A stretch of DNA of 10,623 bases, from positions 1 to 10,623 of the forward strand of contig JANTFY010000057.1 of NCBI GenBank assembly GCA_024763185.1, given 5' to 3'. The notes under the pieces are model-generated. The model was given only the letters and a program-made list of their open reading frames with translations. It had not been told where the DNA came from and did not search any database. Origin of the DNA: Gammaproteobacteria bacterium. Its GTDB lineage: Bacteria; Pseudomonadota; Gammaproteobacteria; GCA-001735895. The position numbers and the translations under genes are program-made. Of the stretch, positions 1-7,271 are shown piece by piece (the first letter of the stretch is position 1; the number at the start of each line of letters is the position of its first letter).

Positions 1-1
1 G

Positions 2-37
2 AAGCCGGCCCCGTTTGCGCGGCCGGCTTTGTTTTTT
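2..37 (+). terminator. Rho-independent terminator of an upstream gene
   Basis: A perfect 9-bp stem pairs positions 2-10 with 21-29 (core GCCGGCC/GGCCGGC) around a 10-nt loop and runs directly into a T-rich tract at 28-37. This is the classic intrinsic terminator layout on the plus strand, so it most likely ends a gene lying left of the window. No T-tract lies on the other side, so it should work in one direction only. It also separates the cytochrome gene at 67 from upstream transcription. Confidence 0.85.
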
Positions 38-66
38 CCAGCGTTTAATATTTTTGGGCATAAGCC

Positions 67-2013
67 ATGAAGACTCTCGTGATCATGACATTGTTTTCGT
101 CACTGCTCGGCATGGTTGCCTCGGCAACAGGTGAACCTTTGAGCGAAACCTTCATTGACCGGATGATATTGCCCAATCCCTATGCGCACATCCCGGCGCA
201 ATGTTATATCGAAACCTCCGCCGGTACCCAGAATGCCTGCCAGTACTGTCATAGCGACGGCCTGGCCAAACGCCATTTCGGCAACAACACACCGCAGGCC
301 GGCTCCTCCATCGTGCTCGGCAACCTGCAAACCGAATATGCCTTTGCGGCTTTTCATTATCCTTACGTAACTAACGGCTCGGTAACGCCCTGGACCAACA
401 CGCTGTTCCCGCAAAAGCTGCAAGCCAAGGTCAAGAAGATCGGCCAGGATCCGGAAAGCTGGGACATGGCCCGCTACATACGCCAGGACAACTGGTCCGC
501 GGCTTTCGCCAAGCGACCTGGTTCCCCCAAATACTGGGATGCCGGCGTCAAGCACCCGTTTCGCCTGTTCCCAGGACTCGATCCGGCTGACCTGCCGGCG
601 GACAAGGATGGCTTTGTGCACAGCAGCAAACGACAAAACGCCTTTTTCCAGGACCAGCTCGGCCATAACACAGGCTGGCGCTCGATCAACTTCGTACCCT
701 ATGGCATCTTCACCCCGTTGACCGGCAGCGTATCCGGCATCTATATTCGCCTGGCCGAAAAATTCATGAAGAACGACCAGGGCGAATTTGATGATGCTAT
801 TTACACCGCCAACCTCGAACTGTTGAGCCGTGCGATCCAGGATCGACTGGGCAAGGATGCTCCGGATCATTACCTGGGCCAGGCCAAAGATGTTGAGGTT
901 GTACCGGGCATCTATCCACTGGAAACCGAATTCGCCCATCCCCTGCATTACGTCGATGTGGCGGCTGACGGTTCAGCCGATTCACCGAGCCCATTTCCCG
1001 GCACCCGCGCCCGGCGGGTCAAGGAAATCCGCTACATGTACAAATTCCAGCCGTTCAATCCCTATTACGGTGGCGCTGACGTGAAAGAAGAGGAAGGTCC
1101 TGCCCGTGTCGGTATCGAGGAAGGCTGGATCGACAACGGTGCCGGCTGGCTGCTCTCCGGTTACATCGAGGACGCGCGTGGGGAACTGCGTCCGCAAACA
1201 CCTGGTGAACTGGTCCAGTGCGTCGGCTGCCACTCTGGCAGCGGCCCGCAGGACGGCATCGCCTACGAGGAATTCACCTCCGGTACCGGCAATACCATCG
1301 ACAGCACCTGGGCCTTCCCGCGCCAGCTGGCCGGTGATGCCGGCTGGGCGGAAATGGACGTCATGGGTTACATTCGCGGCAATAACGGCCCCCGCACACA
1401 ACAACCTGACCCGATCAACCGCCATCTCGGCAAAGGGGAATTCCGCCACTTTCTGGAAACGGTCGTCGGCGCCAGCCTGTATGGTGACATGCCCGCCAGT
1501 GTCGAGGTCTTCCTGGTCAAACGCATTCGCCAGGATCGAGGATACAGTGCGGACTGGCCTGCACTGGATACATCTTCAGCGGAGACATTTCTCAATGCCC
1601 AGCGTAAGCGGCAGAAACTGATGCAGGAACTCACGAGTCGAAACGAATACCTGGACGCCGATGGCAACATCGCCGGCGCTTTGCTCTATCCCCCCGAAGA
1701 CCAGGCCCTGGATACGGCTCGCGCCTACCGTCAGGTCGTGGTCACGCAACGTTATGATTTCGGTAAGGACGTGTTCCCGCAAACCCCGGCGACTTTCCGC
1801 TACTTCCGCACCCGGGAAACGGCTTTCAAACACCAGGACGGTCGCCCCTACAGGCTCGGCGAAGTTATCACGGATCGGGAAATTGACACTGACCCGAAAA
1901 GCCTGACCTATGGCGTGGGTATTACACCCACGTTGATCCGTGAGGATGCAGACGGTTCCTTTATCAGTGATTACCAGCCCCTGCTGGATTTTTCAAACGA
2001 TAATGAGTCCTGA
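67..2013 (+). CDS. Exported di-haem c-type cytochrome, family not recognised
   Basis: The gene encodes a 648-residue protein with a Sec signal peptide: K2, a hydrophobic stretch over about residues 4-17 and an ASA cleavage site at 18-20. The mature protein should therefore be periplasmic. Two CXXCH haem c attachment motifs are visible, CQYCH at 58-62 and CVGCH at 385-389. The only other cysteine is C46. Covalent haem attachment by the cytochrome c maturation machinery is expected, and an electron-transfer or redox-enzyme role is the natural inference; no substrate can be named. The motifs lie 327 residues apart, much wider than in the roughly 340-residue di-haem peroxidases (CcpA/MauG type), so it is not an ordinary member of that family. 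The ATG at 67 is chosen because it starts the signal peptide; its ribosome binding site is weak. No redox partner gene is adjacent: the terminator lies upstream and an opposite-strand broken gene downstream. Codon use is GC-rich compared with the next 3 kb. Confidence 0.85.
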   Translation: MKTLVIMTLFSSLLGMVASATGEPLSETFIDRMILPNPYAHIPAQCYIETSAGTQNACQYCHSDGLAKRHFGNNTPQAGSSIVLGNLQTEYAFAAFHYPYVTNGSVTPWTNTLFPQKLQAKVKKIGQDPESWDMARYIRQDNWSAAFAKRPGSPKYWDAGVKHPFRLFPGLDPADLPADKDGFVHSSKRQNAFFQDQLGHNTGWRSINFVPYGIFTPLTGSVSGIYIRLAEKFMKNDQGEFDDAIYTANLELLSRAIQDRLGKDAPDHYLGQAKDVEVVPGIYPLETEFAHPLHYVDVAADGSADSPSPFPGTRARRVKEIRYMYKFQPFNPYYGGADVKEEEGPARVGIEEGWIDNGAGWLLSGYIEDARGELRPQTPGELVQCVGCHSGSGPQDGIAYEEFTSGTGNTIDSTWAFPRQLAGDAGWAEMDVMGYIRGNNGPRTQQPDPINRHLGKGEFRHFLETVVGASLYGDMPASVEVFLVKRIRQDRGYSADWPALDTSSAETFLNAQRKRQKLMQELTSRNEYLDADGNIAGALLYPPEDQALDTARAYRQVVVTQRYDFGKDVFPQTPATFRYFRTRETAFKHQDGRPYRLGEVITDREIDTDPKSLTYGVGITPTLIREDADGSFISDYQPLLDFSNDNES

Positions 2014-2133
2014 ACACACCAGGGAAAACTGTACTAGATTTAATTTTTATAAAAAAATATTTAACTCTCTTAAAAGAAGGGTGGCTTGTTTTATACACAA
2101 GGAACTCTTTTTAGACCGAATAAATCCAACATG

Positions 2134-2718
2134 TTAGTACGACATCATATAACCAATTGAAAGCGCACTGGTTTCGATATCAGCACCTAAAATATCAACA
2201 TCAATATCCGGCAACTTGCTGTACTCAACTGTAAATGTACCACTGTCTGACGTCCCTATTGCAACACCAACACCGAAAGCAAGATCCGTATCACTCTCCG
2301 AATCACTACCAGAGATTGTTCCCAAACCAGGGTCTGTAATTGTCCCGGTAAAATCAACCGACATTGTTGCAAAACCGATCCGCCCAAAGAACTGGGCGCC
2401 ACTTTGATTATTACCAGAGCGCACTCTTATGAATGCACTTAACAAGTTTTCAAGTTCAGCATCCAGTGATACTGCAGTAACACCGTCAGATACTGTATAA
2501 CCGTCATCACTGACACTAAAAGCAAGAACCCCTTCGAAATCAACGTTTGGTGAAATACTGTTAATAAATTTCAGTTGTAGCGCATTGGTGTCAAAATCCA
2601 ACACCTCGATTTCTGATTCCAGTTGCAGTCAATTAAATTCAAGTTTGGCTGGATTGACTGACAATGGTGAGAGAATTAATAGCCCAGAAACGACTGACAA
2701 AGACATCCAATTTTTTAT
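2134..2718 (-). pseudogene. Broken small outer-membrane beta-barrel protein gene
   Basis: Read on the minus strand, one frame runs from 2718 to the stop at 2134 and would give about 194 residues of an 8-strand outer-membrane barrel (OmpX/Opa-like, OMP_b-brl superfamily). The first 24 codons read as a signal peptide: K2, then MSLSVVSGLLILSPLSV and NPA. The rest has alternating hydrophobic/polar strands with Asp/Ser-rich loops and ends SIGYMMSY, a closing strand with a terminal aromatic residue. Two lesions are visible. Codon 30, at 2631-2629, is TGA, right after the signal peptide. The codon placed where a start is expected, with GAGG about nine bases upstream, is ATA at 2718-2716 rather than ATG. 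An ATG at 2706 also precedes the TGA. The 156-codon open part (2604-2134) would start only at GTG and lacks a signal peptide, so it could not reach the outer membrane. Sequencing error or stop readthrough are alternatives. Confidence 0.7.
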
Positions 2719-2915
2719 GTAAAATAACCTCGTTTAATACGAACTATTTTACCTCATTGATTTTGGGAAAGTATTTTTGAAATTCGCCTAGAAAAACTTT
2801 TTTGAATCTATATTTTTAGCACAAACCAGTCTTATAATGATTGAGTAAACGATTGCTTAGTCAGGGTAGATATACCCCTTTACAGTAGAATGAGAAATTT
2901 ACAGTTACCCATAGC

Positions 2916-3167
2916 CTAATCAGAAATACTATGCTTCTTGGCTTTTTTGATCAGCTTGGAGAGCACTTTTAATTCTTCACTCATTTCATGATAGGCAGGG
3001 ATGGTTTCATCGATTTCACTTTGCTTTATCATTTTCTGTTCAAGAGCGGTTTTCTTCTCTTCCAGTTTATGAATTATTTTTAACAGCTTTTCCTGTTTTG
3101 TTTTTTGTTTATTTTCCGATAAATCAAAAAAATTATTCAATTTATCCATCAACTTATTCGTGCCCAT
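2916..3167 (-). CDS. Small coiled-coil protein coupled to the Na/Pi transporter gene
   Basis: This encodes a highly charged Lys/Glu-rich protein of 83 residues with no signal peptide or membrane segment. The stretch from about residue 15 to 75 is almost entirely predicted helix with heptad-like Leu/Ile spacing (KLLKIIHKLEEKK, LKVLSKLIKKAKK), so a cytoplasmic coiled coil is likely. I do not recognise a named family. The start is placed at the ATG at 3167 because GGGAG at 3178-3174 sits six bases upstream; another ATG two codons earlier, at 3173, directly abuts that GGGAG and is less likely. The reading frame begins inside the end of the transporter gene (14-nt overlap), which suggests translational coupling and a shared function, perhaps as an accessory to the transporter's PhoU-like tail. 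That role is inference only. It is the last gene of this unit. Confidence 0.7.
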   Translation of the reverse strand: MGTNKLMDKLNNFFDLSENKQKTKQEKLLKIIHKLEEKKTALEQKMIKQSEIDETIPAYHEMSEELKVLSKLIKKAKKHSISD

Positions 3168-4920
3168 ATTCATCTCCCAGTTCTTTAATCTCGTCCTCTT
3201 TCACCCATAAAGTGACTGCAGACTTGAGTAATTTTTTACTGATACCATGAGTAAACCCAATATCATTGATTAATGAGGATGCCGTATTGGAATCAATTTT
3301 ATTTTCCCTGATCAGGGCATCTATTTCATGATTCATTTCTGCTTCATGCTCTTTGGACTTTACCTTTTGCACCTCTATCTGGGTCAGGATATCTTCCTCA
3401 TCGCCTTCAAAATCCCTGACCTGTTGAATCTTTCGAAAAACCGAAACCAGTTGTGAACGCAATTTATTATATTTTTCGATGATGACATCATTATGACTTT
3501 TTGAGTAATAGTTCAGGTTTTTTTGTAACTCCCTGACATCTTTAACCGTTTCTATAATTCTTCTGGCCGTTAATTTAAGTTCGTATATTGCCTTGTTCCC
3601 TTCCTGATCCATGTAACTTTGAGAAATGGAGGAATACCGGATGATTTCTCCATACAGGCTTTTGATTTCTTGCTGATATATTTTATCGACATCAATGGCT
3701 ATGGGTTTGTTAGACTGCCCAATAACTTCACTGATAGCGGTCTCTGAAAAAATTTCATGGCGATGCAGATTCATGGCATGCGCAATAGCCTCCAGCGATT
3801 TATCATACAGGTGTATGCTTTCTTTGCGCAGCGCCGCTAAAGCTGTGGCGGGGATTTCCATGACTTCATCGGTTAAATATTTGACCTGACCGCGACCCAT
3901 CTCTTTAGCCTGAAAAAGCGTTTCTAAAAATCGAACCATACGGTTTGTAAACGGCGCTACAAGAAGCACGCCCACGACATTGAATATAGTATGGAAAAGT
4001 GCCAGCTTCATTGCATAATCTGAAGACGCGATGGAAAATACCGGAGCCAGAAAATCAACCAGTTCTTTTAACCGGTAAATAAATACGACCGCAAATAAAC
4101 CCGTAATAATATTAAAAATAAAATGTGCGACTGCCAGTCGTTTACCATTTTTATTGGATGCCAGGGCGCCTATTACCGCCGTTACCGTGGTACCTACATT
4201 GGCGCCTATTGCCAGTGACAGCGCATTAATATAGTCAATCTGGCCCGTGGCCAGGGCGGTGATAATGATAGCCATGGTAGCACTGCTGGATTGAATCACG
4301 ACGGTGGCGACGGCCCCAAACAGGATATAAACGAACACACCCAGGTAACCTTCCATCGCATACTCAGCCAGGTCCAGCCCCTGTTTGAGCGTTTCAAAAC
4401 CGTCCTTCATGTAGGCAATGCCGAGAAAAATAAACCCCAGCCCGATTAATACACTGCCCAGCCCCTTATAACTCAACTGTTTTGAAAACTGCATGATCAC
4501 GCCAAAGATCAGCATGGGTAAGGCATATTGAGAAATTTTGATTTTCAGTCCGAATGAAGACACCAGCCAGGCTGTTGTCGTAGTGCCGATATTGGAACCA
4601 AAAACCACACCGACGGCTTGTGTAAGACCGATAAGCTCGGCTGAAAGAAAGGAGATAATAATCACGGAAACCAGCGAAGAGCTTTGTACAACCGCGGTTG
4701 CTAGAAAACCGGTGCCTATGGCTTTGGGTGTCGTACTGGTAAACTTCTCAAGCACCGTTTCCAGCGCCCCGCCGCTAAACAGCCTGAAACCGTTCTCCAT
4801 GTAATGCATGCCAATCAAAAAGATAGCAATGCCGGCTATGATCGTCCGGGCATCATTATTGGAAATAATGAACCAGGCAAAAACCAGGAATATTAATGGG
4901 ACGATGAGTCTTTTAAACAT
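3154..4920 (-). CDS. Na+/phosphate cotransporter family protein with PhoU-like C-terminus
   Basis: This is a 588-residue inner-membrane protein of the Na/Pi cotransporter family (NptA/YjbB type, SLC34-related), expected to move phosphate or a similar anion using the Na+ gradient. The membrane part covers about residues 5-325 and shows the family's duplicated architecture: QSSS at 79-82 followed by GSNIGTT at 108-114, then the second copy QSSS at 210-213 followed by GANVGTT at 239-245. Residues 350-580 are a charged helical cytoplasmic region resembling PhoU repeats, normal for the long bacterial form, so the length fits a full-length protein. In E. coli, YjbB acts mainly in phosphate export, so direction cannot be assigned here. 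The ATG at 4920 gives a good N-terminal hydrophobic segment, though only a poor Shine-Dalgarno sequence is seen. It is the first gene of a unit with the overlapping coiled-coil gene, and the methyltransferase gene is divergent from it. Confidence 0.9.
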   Translation of the reverse strand: MFKRLIVPLIFLVFAWFIISNNDARTIIAGIAIFLIGMHYMENGFRLFSGGALETVLEKFTSTTPKAIGTGFLATAVVQSSSLVSVIIISFLSAELIGLTQAVGVVFGSNIGTTTTAWLVSSFGLKIKISQYALPMLIFGVIMQFSKQLSYKGLGSVLIGLGFIFLGIAYMKDGFETLKQGLDLAEYAMEGYLGVFVYILFGAVATVVIQSSSATMAIIITALATGQIDYINALSLAIGANVGTTVTAVIGALASNKNGKRLAVAHFIFNIITGLFAVVFIYRLKELVDFLAPVFSIASSDYAMKLALFHTIFNVVGVLLVAPFTNRMVRFLETLFQAKEMGRGQVKYLTDEVMEIPATALAALRKESIHLYDKSLEAIAHAMNLHRHEIFSETAISEVIGQSNKPIAIDVDKIYQQEIKSLYGEIIRYSSISQSYMDQEGNKAIYELKLTARRIIETVKDVRELQKNLNYYSKSHNDVIIEKYNKLRSQLVSVFRKIQQVRDFEGDEEDILTQIEVQKVKSKEHEAEMNHEIDALIRENKIDSNTASSLINDIGFTHGISKKLLKSAVTLWVKEDEIKELGDEYGHE

Positions 4921-5203
4921 TCGTAAATAATTTTTATTATTAGGTTATTTTGAATTTATAGCTCAATGCTTGATTCAGGGTTCGTGTCACATCATGCCAC
5001 GGATCATAAAAAATAACATCGCCGCCAGTGATCCGGCTTATAAATCCTTCAGTTCATGAAAATACAAAAAGTTGTTTTCTAGTTAATCTATATCAACCAG
5101 GCAATTCCATATTTTTGTAACATAGATTATAAATGCAACGCGACGGATGCTGATAAGAAAAGGGAGGGTGGCCGATAACAATCAGTGATACGGGAAGACC
5201 GAT
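4921..5203. promoter_or_regulatory. Divergent intergenic region, promoters not clearly resolved
   Basis: This 283-bp AT-rich spacer lies between the minus-strand transporter gene and the plus-strand methyltransferase gene and must hold promoters for both. A possible plus-strand -10 (TATAAA, 5128-5133) and a possible minus-strand -10 (TATAAA within 4955-4962) lack convincing -35 partners. A 7-bp inverted repeat, CGGATCA (5000-5006) with TGATCCG (5029-5035), is present with a 22-nt spacer. No small gene is apparent. Confidence 0.4.
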
Positions 5204-5818
5204 ATGTCAAACAATAAAACACATTGGGAAAACATCTACCGTGATAAAAATCCGCATGAGGTCAGCTGGTTTCAGAAAGAGCCTAGCTTATCCCTGCAGC
5301 TTATCCGAGATAGCGGGGTTGCCCACAACGCAGCTGTCATCGATATCGGTGGCGGCGCCTCTGTGCTGGTACGCCATCTCATCCATGAAGGTTACTCTCA
5401 TCTGTCGGTGCTGGATATTTCCTCCAAAGCCCTCGCCTATGCACGGCAGAGTGTTGGCGATGATGCAAAAAAAATAGAATGGTTTGAACAGGATGTTACC
5501 CAATTCATACCCCCCCACCGATTTTCGTTATGGCATGATCGCGCGGTATTCCATTTTTTAACCGATGAAAAGGATCGAAAGGATTATGTAAAGGTTTTAA
5601 AGAAAACCCTGGAACGCAACGGGGCCTTAATTATCGCGGCATTCGCCATAGGGGGTCCCAAACAATGCAGCGGTCTGGATATCGTTCAATATGATGCTAA
5701 AAAACTACTGGCCGAACTCGGAGATGATTTTGAACTTATTGAACAGAAAGATGAATCCCATATCACGCCGGGCAATCAGCTGCAAACATTCAGTTATTTT
5801 CGTCTCATCAGAAAATAA
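5204..5818 (+). CDS. Class I SAM-dependent methyltransferase
   Basis: This encodes a 204-residue soluble cytoplasmic protein with a Rossmann-type methyltransferase fold. Motif I (VIDIGGGAS) is at residues 45-53 and forms the S-adenosylmethionine loop; the acidic end of strand beta-2 is D71 (VLDIS); D97 follows in EQDV. The N-terminal THW-x-x-IY...SWFQ pattern and the later WHDRAVFHFL (110-119) and CSGL (155-158) blocks mark a common bacterial subfamily resembling thiopurine and tellurite methyltransferases. The substrate is unknown; a small-molecule or metalloid acceptor is possible but unproven. The start at 5204 is supported by GGGAAG at 5192-5197, six bases upstream. The gene stands alone: it diverges from the phosphate transporter gene and its stop is only 20 bp from the 3' end of the convergent permease gene. 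Length is normal and no damage is seen. Confidence 0.87.
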   Translation: MSNNKTHWENIYRDKNPHEVSWFQKEPSLSLQLIRDSGVAHNAAVIDIGGGASVLVRHLIHEGYSHLSVLDISSKALAYARQSVGDDAKKIEWFEQDVTQFIPPHRFSLWHDRAVFHFLTDEKDRKDYVKVLKKTLERNGALIIAAFAIGGPKQCSGLDIVQYDAKKLLAELGDDFELIEQKDESHITPGNQLQTFSYFRLIRK

Positions 5819-5838
5819 CGCTGCCCTCTAACAAGCCA

Positions 5839-6522
5839 TCAATAACAAACCAGGTAGCGGTTGATTCGCTTCTCGATCTGGTTGAAAAGGCGCGTCAATA
5901 TAAAGGTCAGCAGAAAATAGATGACGGCCGCATACAGAAAGATTTCCAGCGCATAGGTTCGTGAGAATATGGAGCGGGATTCGCCCATCAGATCCCACAC
6001 CGCAATGGTGCTGACCAGGGCGCTGCCTTTTAACAATAAAATCACCTCGTTACCGTAAGCCGGCCAGGCAATACGTAACGCGCGCGGCAGAACAATGCGA
6101 TGTTGCAACTGCCACCACGACATGCCATAGGCTCTGGCGGCTTCTATTTCCCCCCTGGGTATAGCCCGAATGCCGCCACGGATGATCTCGGCCGTATAGG
6201 CCGCCGTGTTCAACGTCAGGCCAATCAAGCCACACCACTCGGCATCACCCAGCACCGACCACATAAAACTGTTGGTGATGAATTCAAACTGGCCCAGCCC
6301 GTAATACAGGATAAACAACTGGATCAATAAAGGCGTGCCGCGGAAAAAATAGATATAGCTGTAGGCCGGAATGCGGTAACGTCGATAGTGCGAACTACGA
6401 GCCAGCGCCATGGGCAGCGCGATGATCAAGCCGATGACGGAAGACAGCAGCACCAACTTGAGGGTAATCAGGGTGCCGTCCCAGAAACGGTCACCATATT
6501 GGCTGATTAGCGACCAATCCAT
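5839..6522 (-). CDS. hisM: Polar amino-acid ABC transporter permease, HisM type
   Basis: This 227-residue integral inner-membrane permease belongs to the His/Glu/Gln/Arg/opine family. It forms the membrane channel with the HisQ-type partner and is energised by the HisP-type ATPase. Several transmembrane segments are evident (about residues 18-40, 55-75, 95-115, 160-178, 190-212). The cytoplasmic EAA loop that docks on the ATPase is present: E127-A-A-R-A-Y-G133, ending LP at 145-146. The FFRGTPLLIQLF block at 59-70 is characteristic of this permease family. The ATG at 6522 lies two bases after the stop of the preceding permease gene, so the two are probably translationally coupled. It is the last gene of the operon and its 3' end faces the methyltransferase gene 20 bp away. 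The HisM rather than ArtM assignment rests on operon content and overall similarity; exact substrate is uncertain. Confidence 0.88.
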   Translation of the reverse strand: MDWSLISQYGDRFWDGTLITLKLVLLSSVIGLIIALPMALARSSHYRRYRIPAYSYIYFFRGTPLLIQLFILYYGLGQFEFITNSFMWSVLGDAEWCGLIGLTLNTAAYTAEIIRGGIRAIPRGEIEAARAYGMSWWQLQHRIVLPRALRIAWPAYGNEVILLLKGSALVSTIAVWDLMGESRSIFSRTYALEIFLYAAVIYFLLTFILTRLFNQIEKRINRYLVCY

Positions 6523-6524
6523 CG

Positions 6525-7229
6525 CTACCCGCTCACCACGCCACGGTTGGCACGGTTTTCAAAATAGTGCCTCCCCCAATCCGACAGCATGGTCAGCACC
6601 AGGTAGATCAAAGCCGCGGCTATATAAAAGGTAAAAGGCTGCTTGGTGGTCTCGGCGGCCACCTTGGACCAGCGCAACAGCTCATCGAGCGCAATGATGG
6701 AAATCAGCGATGTATCCTTGATCAACACCATCCACAAATTACCCAGACCGGGAATGGCAAAGCGCCACATCTGTGGTAAACGAATGCGGGAAAACACCTG
6801 CCATGGGGTCATGCCACAGGCGGTTGCCGCTTCAAGCTGTCCCCGGGGAACAGCCAGGAAAGCGCCACGGAATACCTCACTGGAAAAGGCACCAAACACC
6901 AGCCCCAGCGCAAACACGCCAGCGACGAAAGCGTTTACCTCGATGTAATCGGTATAATCGAACCAGCCCGCGACCGTTTGCAACAGGGCCGAGGCACCGA
7001 AGAAAACCACCAGCACCACCAGCATCTCGGGAATACCACGCACCACCTCGGTATACAGCTGGGCAATAACACGATAAAAACGATATCGTGATAGTTTGGC
7101 CGCCGCGGTAATTAAACCCAGCACGATGCCCACCAGCAAAGAGGCCAGAGCCAATTGCAGGGTTAACAGGGTGCCGGCCAGCAGTTCGTCCCCGAACCCG
7201 AGATCACCGTAACTGAGTATTTCAAACAT
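6525..7229 (-). CDS. hisQ: Polar amino-acid ABC transporter permease, HisQ type
   Basis: This 234-residue inner-membrane permease is the partner of the HisM-type protein in a heterodimeric channel. Hydrophobic segments lie at about residues 18-44, 66-86, 100-118, 165-182 and 205-220. The EAA loop reads E133-A-A-T-A-C-G139 and ends LP at 151-152; VVRGIPEML at 62-70 is the conserved block of this family. The start is taken as the ATG at 7229; an in-frame TTG lies one codon upstream at 7232 and is less likely. No strong Shine-Dalgarno sequence is seen, but a GC-rich hairpin occupies the spacer from the binding-protein gene, so translation may be limited relative to that gene. The gene is second to last in the operon and ends two bases before hisM. 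Substrate is inferred from the operon as basic or polar amino acids. Confidence 0.88.
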   Translation of the reverse strand: MFEILSYGDLGFGDELLAGTLLTLQLALASLLVGIVLGLITAAAKLSRYRFYRVIAQLYTEVVRGIPEMLVVLVVFFGASALLQTVAGWFDYTDYIEVNAFVAGVFALGLVFGAFSSEVFRGAFLAVPRGQLEAATACGMTPWQVFSRIRLPQMWRFAIPGLGNLWMVLIKDTSLISIIALDELLRWSKVAAETTKQPFTFYIAAALIYLVLTMLSDWGRHYFENRANRGVVSG

Positions 7230-7240
7230 CAAGTTAACAG

Positions 7241-7260
7241 GCCGGGTTAAAGTTCCCGGC
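7241..7260 (-). repeat. GC-rich hairpin between binding-protein and permease genes
   Basis: GCCGGG at 7241-7246 pairs with CCCGGC at 7255-7260 around an 8-nt loop. It lies in the 42-bp spacer after the hisJ-type stop and before the hisQ-type start. No T-tract follows on the minus strand, so it is not a strong terminator. Hairpins in this place, such as the REP sequence between hisJ and hisQ in Salmonella, are known to protect the upstream mRNA so that binding protein outnumbers permease. The same role is inferred here. Confidence 0.6.
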
Positions 7261-7271
7261 CCACATGGAGA

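Noticed and set aside
100..948. Long minus-strand open frame (282 codons) inside the cytochrome gene
   Set aside because: It lies entirely opposite the cytochrome gene, has no ribosome binding site or recognisable domain, and is explained by the GC-rich codon pattern of the real gene.
2629..2631. TGA as a selenocysteine codon in the barrel gene
   Set aside because: Barrel proteins of this type have no known selenocysteine, and the apparent ATA start points to gene decay instead; no SECIS-like hairpin was evident by eye.
2864..2877. Small hairpin GGGTA-GATA-TACCC downstream of the coiled-coil gene
   Set aside because: The stem is only 5 bp with no following T-tract on either strand, too weak to call a terminator.
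4985..5000. Possible Pho box upstream of the Na/Pi transporter (TGTCAC and TGCCAC)
   Set aside because: The two half-sites repeat every 10 bp rather than the 11 bp of PhoB boxes, and the intervening AT-rich spacer is not of the right form.
5820..5858. Possible hairpin between the methyltransferase and hisM-type 3' ends
   Set aside because: The stem is only six pairs with one G-U and a 27-nt loop that runs into coding sequence; not convincing.
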